Assembly: GCA_026018925.1 (NCBI GenBank) | Contig: JAKSZU010000026.1 | Span: 12,701,127-12,765,126, forward strand | DNA length: 64,000 bases | Direction: 5' to 3' | DNA from: Tupaia tana | Taxonomy: Eukaryota > Chordata > Mammalia > Scandentia > Tupaiidae | Shown: positions 61,903-64,000 of the stretch, one piece after another | Layout of the letters: each line of letters opens with the position of its first letter | How positions within the stretch are numbered: the stretch's first letter is position 1 | The notes under the pieces: model-generated | What the model saw: only the letters and a program-made list of their open reading frames with translations | Databases searched by the model: none | What the model was told of the DNA's origin: nothing | Translations under genes and position numbers: made by a program

Positions 61903-62135
61903 AGGGCTAGCCTAGATGGCCTAGGTGATAGCTTACTGGACTGCAGTGCTATAAGCCATATGGCCAGCCACTGGTTCAAATTCCCAGGTTCACTGAAAAA
62001 CCAGGCAGGCACCCAAGAATCCTGAGGAGTTGGAGGGCTAGGGAAAGTTGGAGGGCTAGGATCGTGGTGTGACAAGACCTTGTCAAGGGTGCTTCTCTCT
62101 CTCATGCATGCACTCTCTATCATTAAAAATAAGTT
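61903..62135 (+). mobile_element. tRNA-SINE, atgaataa-tail subfamily
   Basis: Forward copy: gggctagcctagatggcc, ggttcaaattcccaggttc, a duplicated ttggagggctaggg, tctctatcattaaaaat. Confidence 0.7.
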
Positions 62136-62256
62136 TATCGTCAAATTGTCCCTTTAATTAGAGCAAAACCAACAGAAGATAAATCACGCCCATTTTCCAA
62201 GACTGCCCTAATTAATTGTCACAAATGCTATATAAACAAGATATAAAATTAAGCAA

Positions 62257-62505
62257 GCCCATGGCATGGTGGTTAAGGCAGCTGGTTCCCACATGGCCAA
62301 CTACACGGTTCAAGTTCCAGACCCAGTAGCTTGAGAAATACTCTAGGCATGTGTGTATACATGTCAAAATCCTGACAGGAGGGAGAACTGAGATGGGACT
62401 ACAGGTGACCAATCCCCATGGGGGCTGCTTTTTCACTTTCTCTCTCTCTCTCTTTCTGTTTCCAGTGAATGGGTACACTCTCTAACAAAAACTTTAAAAA
62501 AAAAA
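62257..62505 (+). mobile_element. tRNA-SINE, diverged
   Basis: Forward copy: gcccatggcatggtggtta, ggttcaagttccagacc, cttgagaaatactctaggc, ctctaacaaaaac. Confidence 0.75.
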
Positions 62506-62514
62506 GACAAAAAA

Positions 62515-63118
62515 CCCCCTTCCCCCTCTCAGATTTACCTTATTTGTTATGTCCATTCTGTACAAATTATTCAAATAGATTTTAAGCACAATGTTATTTT
62601 TCCTTATGGAAAAAAATCCATGGCAAGGTTTTTTCTTAAAAGTATTTCCAATGAAATATTCAAACACATAGTTGTGGCAAAGTAGAGTTTAGATTTTGGA
62701 CACAGAAGCTAAGTAGTCTAATAATCTCTCAGTGGGACATTCTACCAACAAAATTGAGCATTTGTTGATGAAAATACTTCTCATATCTTGCCTCACCAGG
62801 ATTATGCACCATTTGATGGTTGCCACGGTAACAGTAATGCTAACAAGGATTAGCCCATAGGGCTTCACCACTGGATGCAGAATTATGTGGGGAAGCAACA
62901 GATAGTAACTCAGGGCTAAAAAGCTGGTGAGACGCCCTGAAACCAGCAGTGGGTGGGAGTCCAGACCCCTCCATATCAGGATGGATCTTCTTATCCTTAA
63001 AATACCTACAGCTTGATAATCTAAATTCGAGAGCCTCTTTAAATTGTACATCCTCCATGAAGTCTTTCCTAATAAATTGCTTTCAGTCCTTGTTCTCTCA
63101 ATTCATATTTTTTAAAAT
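62515..63118. other. BICDL1 upstream intron, unique sequence with an X-box
   Basis: About 600 bp SINE-free; the palindromic RFX site at 62819 is its only clear motif. The open frame on the minus strand has no family likeness. Confidence 0.45.
62819..62832. promoter_or_regulatory. Perfect RFX X-box motif
   Basis: GTTGCCACGGTAAC fits the palindromic X-box GTNRCC-N2-GGYAAC bound by RFX factors. It lies in about 600 bp of non-SINE sequence (62515-63115) in the BICDL1 upstream intron. Function is inferred from the motif only. Confidence 0.4.
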
Positions 63119-63126
63119 AGCCTTCA

Positions 63127-63385
63127 CGGGATCAGCAGATAGCATAATGGTTACATTGCTGGACTCCCATGTAGTCGACTACGGTTTGAGTCCTGGACCT
63201 GGTGGCTTAAAACTCACACCAGGCATGTGCACGTGTGTGCACAAAATCCTGAGAGGGCAATGGAGAAGGGATTGCGGCATAGCCATCCCCTCTGGGGGAG
63301 TGATTCCTCGCTTCTGTCTCTATCTCTGTCTCTCTGGTAAGCACATGTACTCTACAACAAAAATCTCTCAAAAAAAAAAAAAAAA
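63127..63385 (+). mobile_element. tRNA-derived SINE, long form
   Basis: Forward copy with short duplication agccttca at about 63119 and 63386. Confidence 0.88.
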
Positions 63386-63391
63386 AAGCCT

Positions 63392-63545
63392 TCATACACT
63401 GGACTCCCACATAGTCGAATGTGGTTCAAATCCCAGACCTGGTGTCTTGCTTTCTCACTCACTCTCTGTGTCTTTATCTGGTGAGTGCATGTACCCTTAT
63501 AGCAAATTTAAAAATAATAATAACAATAATAAATTATTTTTTTTA
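63392..63545 (+). mobile_element. tRNA-SINE, short form, head truncated
   Basis: Forward copy starting inside the head (cactggactcccacatag) right after the previous SINE. Confidence 0.75.
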
Positions 63546-63789
63546 AAAAGAAAAAGTTGTTAAGTACTTCTCTGTTGGATTATAAACTTAAGGAGGAAAT
63601 AGAATTTTACATGTTATTTCCCTTACTGCATTATGCTGTAATGTGCTATACCTAGCTGTCTGTAGAGATGGGGAAGTTGTGAAATTCATGTACTACCTAA
63701 TTTTCTATGTTATGTTAGTTCATAAGATTATTAAAAAAAACTTAATGAGAAAAAAAAATGGTCTTCATATAATTTAAGCACCTAGGGAT

Positions 63790-63985
63790 AGTACCTTGCA
63801 TGGTTTTCTAGATGCAAGCTGAATGAATGCTTACTAAGCACCAGGATCAGTGTCCAGGATTGTCATAAATTTTCTCATTAAATCCTCATAATTAAACATA
63901 TTATGCAGGTATTATTAACCCACTACTTAGACAAAGAAACCAAACACTGAAGAGGTTAAGTGACTTTCCCAGGGTATGGTAAATT
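63790..63985 (-). mobile_element. MIR element
   Basis: Reverse order: ctaagcaccaggatcag, tcattaaatcctcataat, ggtattattaacccactac, gaggttaagtgactttccc. Confidence 0.65.
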
Positions 63986-64000
63986 TATTTCCCCCAAATA

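Noticed and set aside
62689..63051. 120-codon open frame on the minus strand near the right end
   Set aside because: No similarity to BICDL1 upstream exons or another family, no splice context, and intronic base composition.

Overview
This is nuclear DNA of a placental mammal. It contains two multi-exon genes with consensus GT/AG splice sites, one gene start in a CpG island, one processed retrocopy, and about 50 copies of a tRNA-derived SINE. The SINE is not Alu, B1/B2, carnivore CAN, ruminant Bov, pig PRE-1 or the rabbit C repeat as I know them. Two short 7SL-RNA-like fragments point to Euarchontoglires. A colugo (Dermoptera) would fit a genome dominated by a tRNA-type SINE with few 7SL copies, but this assignment is inference.

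Positions 1-19.3 kb (+ strand): RAB35, complete. A CpG-island promoter (about 840-1900) precedes six coding exons that splice to 201 residues, which I cannot tell apart from the human protein as I remember it. The 3' UTR is about 2.1 kb, with poly(A) signals at 18690 and 19283. Introns hold MIR, L2 and L1 relics, a few SINEs and a 47/43-bp minisatellite at 8994-9355.

Positions 19.9-48.7 kb and onward (- strand): the 3' part of BICDL1 (BICD family-like cargo adaptor 1, BICDR-1). Eight coding exons are visible. The 5' exons with the start codon lie beyond the right edge, so 48.7-64 kb is intron. RAB35 and BICDL1 converge tail to tail, about 0.6 kb apart, which is the arrangement I recall for human 12q24. 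Both proteins act in membrane traffic: RAB35 is a small GTPase of endocytic recycling, and BICDL1 is a dynein/dynactin adaptor for Rab6 vesicles. They are neighbours, not an operon.

Inside BICDL1 introns are an intact, antisense RPL37 retrocopy (40121-40500), a CpG-rich promoter-like island with a CTCF-type motif (25160-25560), and dense SINE clusters, including nested, tandem and inverted arrangements.

The best unexpected signal is an inverted SINE pair at 59889-60446. Its target-site duplications only match after the 30-bp spacer is flipped, which is a footprint of a small inversion by recombination between the two SINEs. Other points are a CTCF-core-like motif in the head of the older SINE subfamily, a 144-nt in-frame BICDL1 cassette exon, two SINEs sharing one target site, and a tRNA/7SL composite repeat. 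I saw no new protein system.
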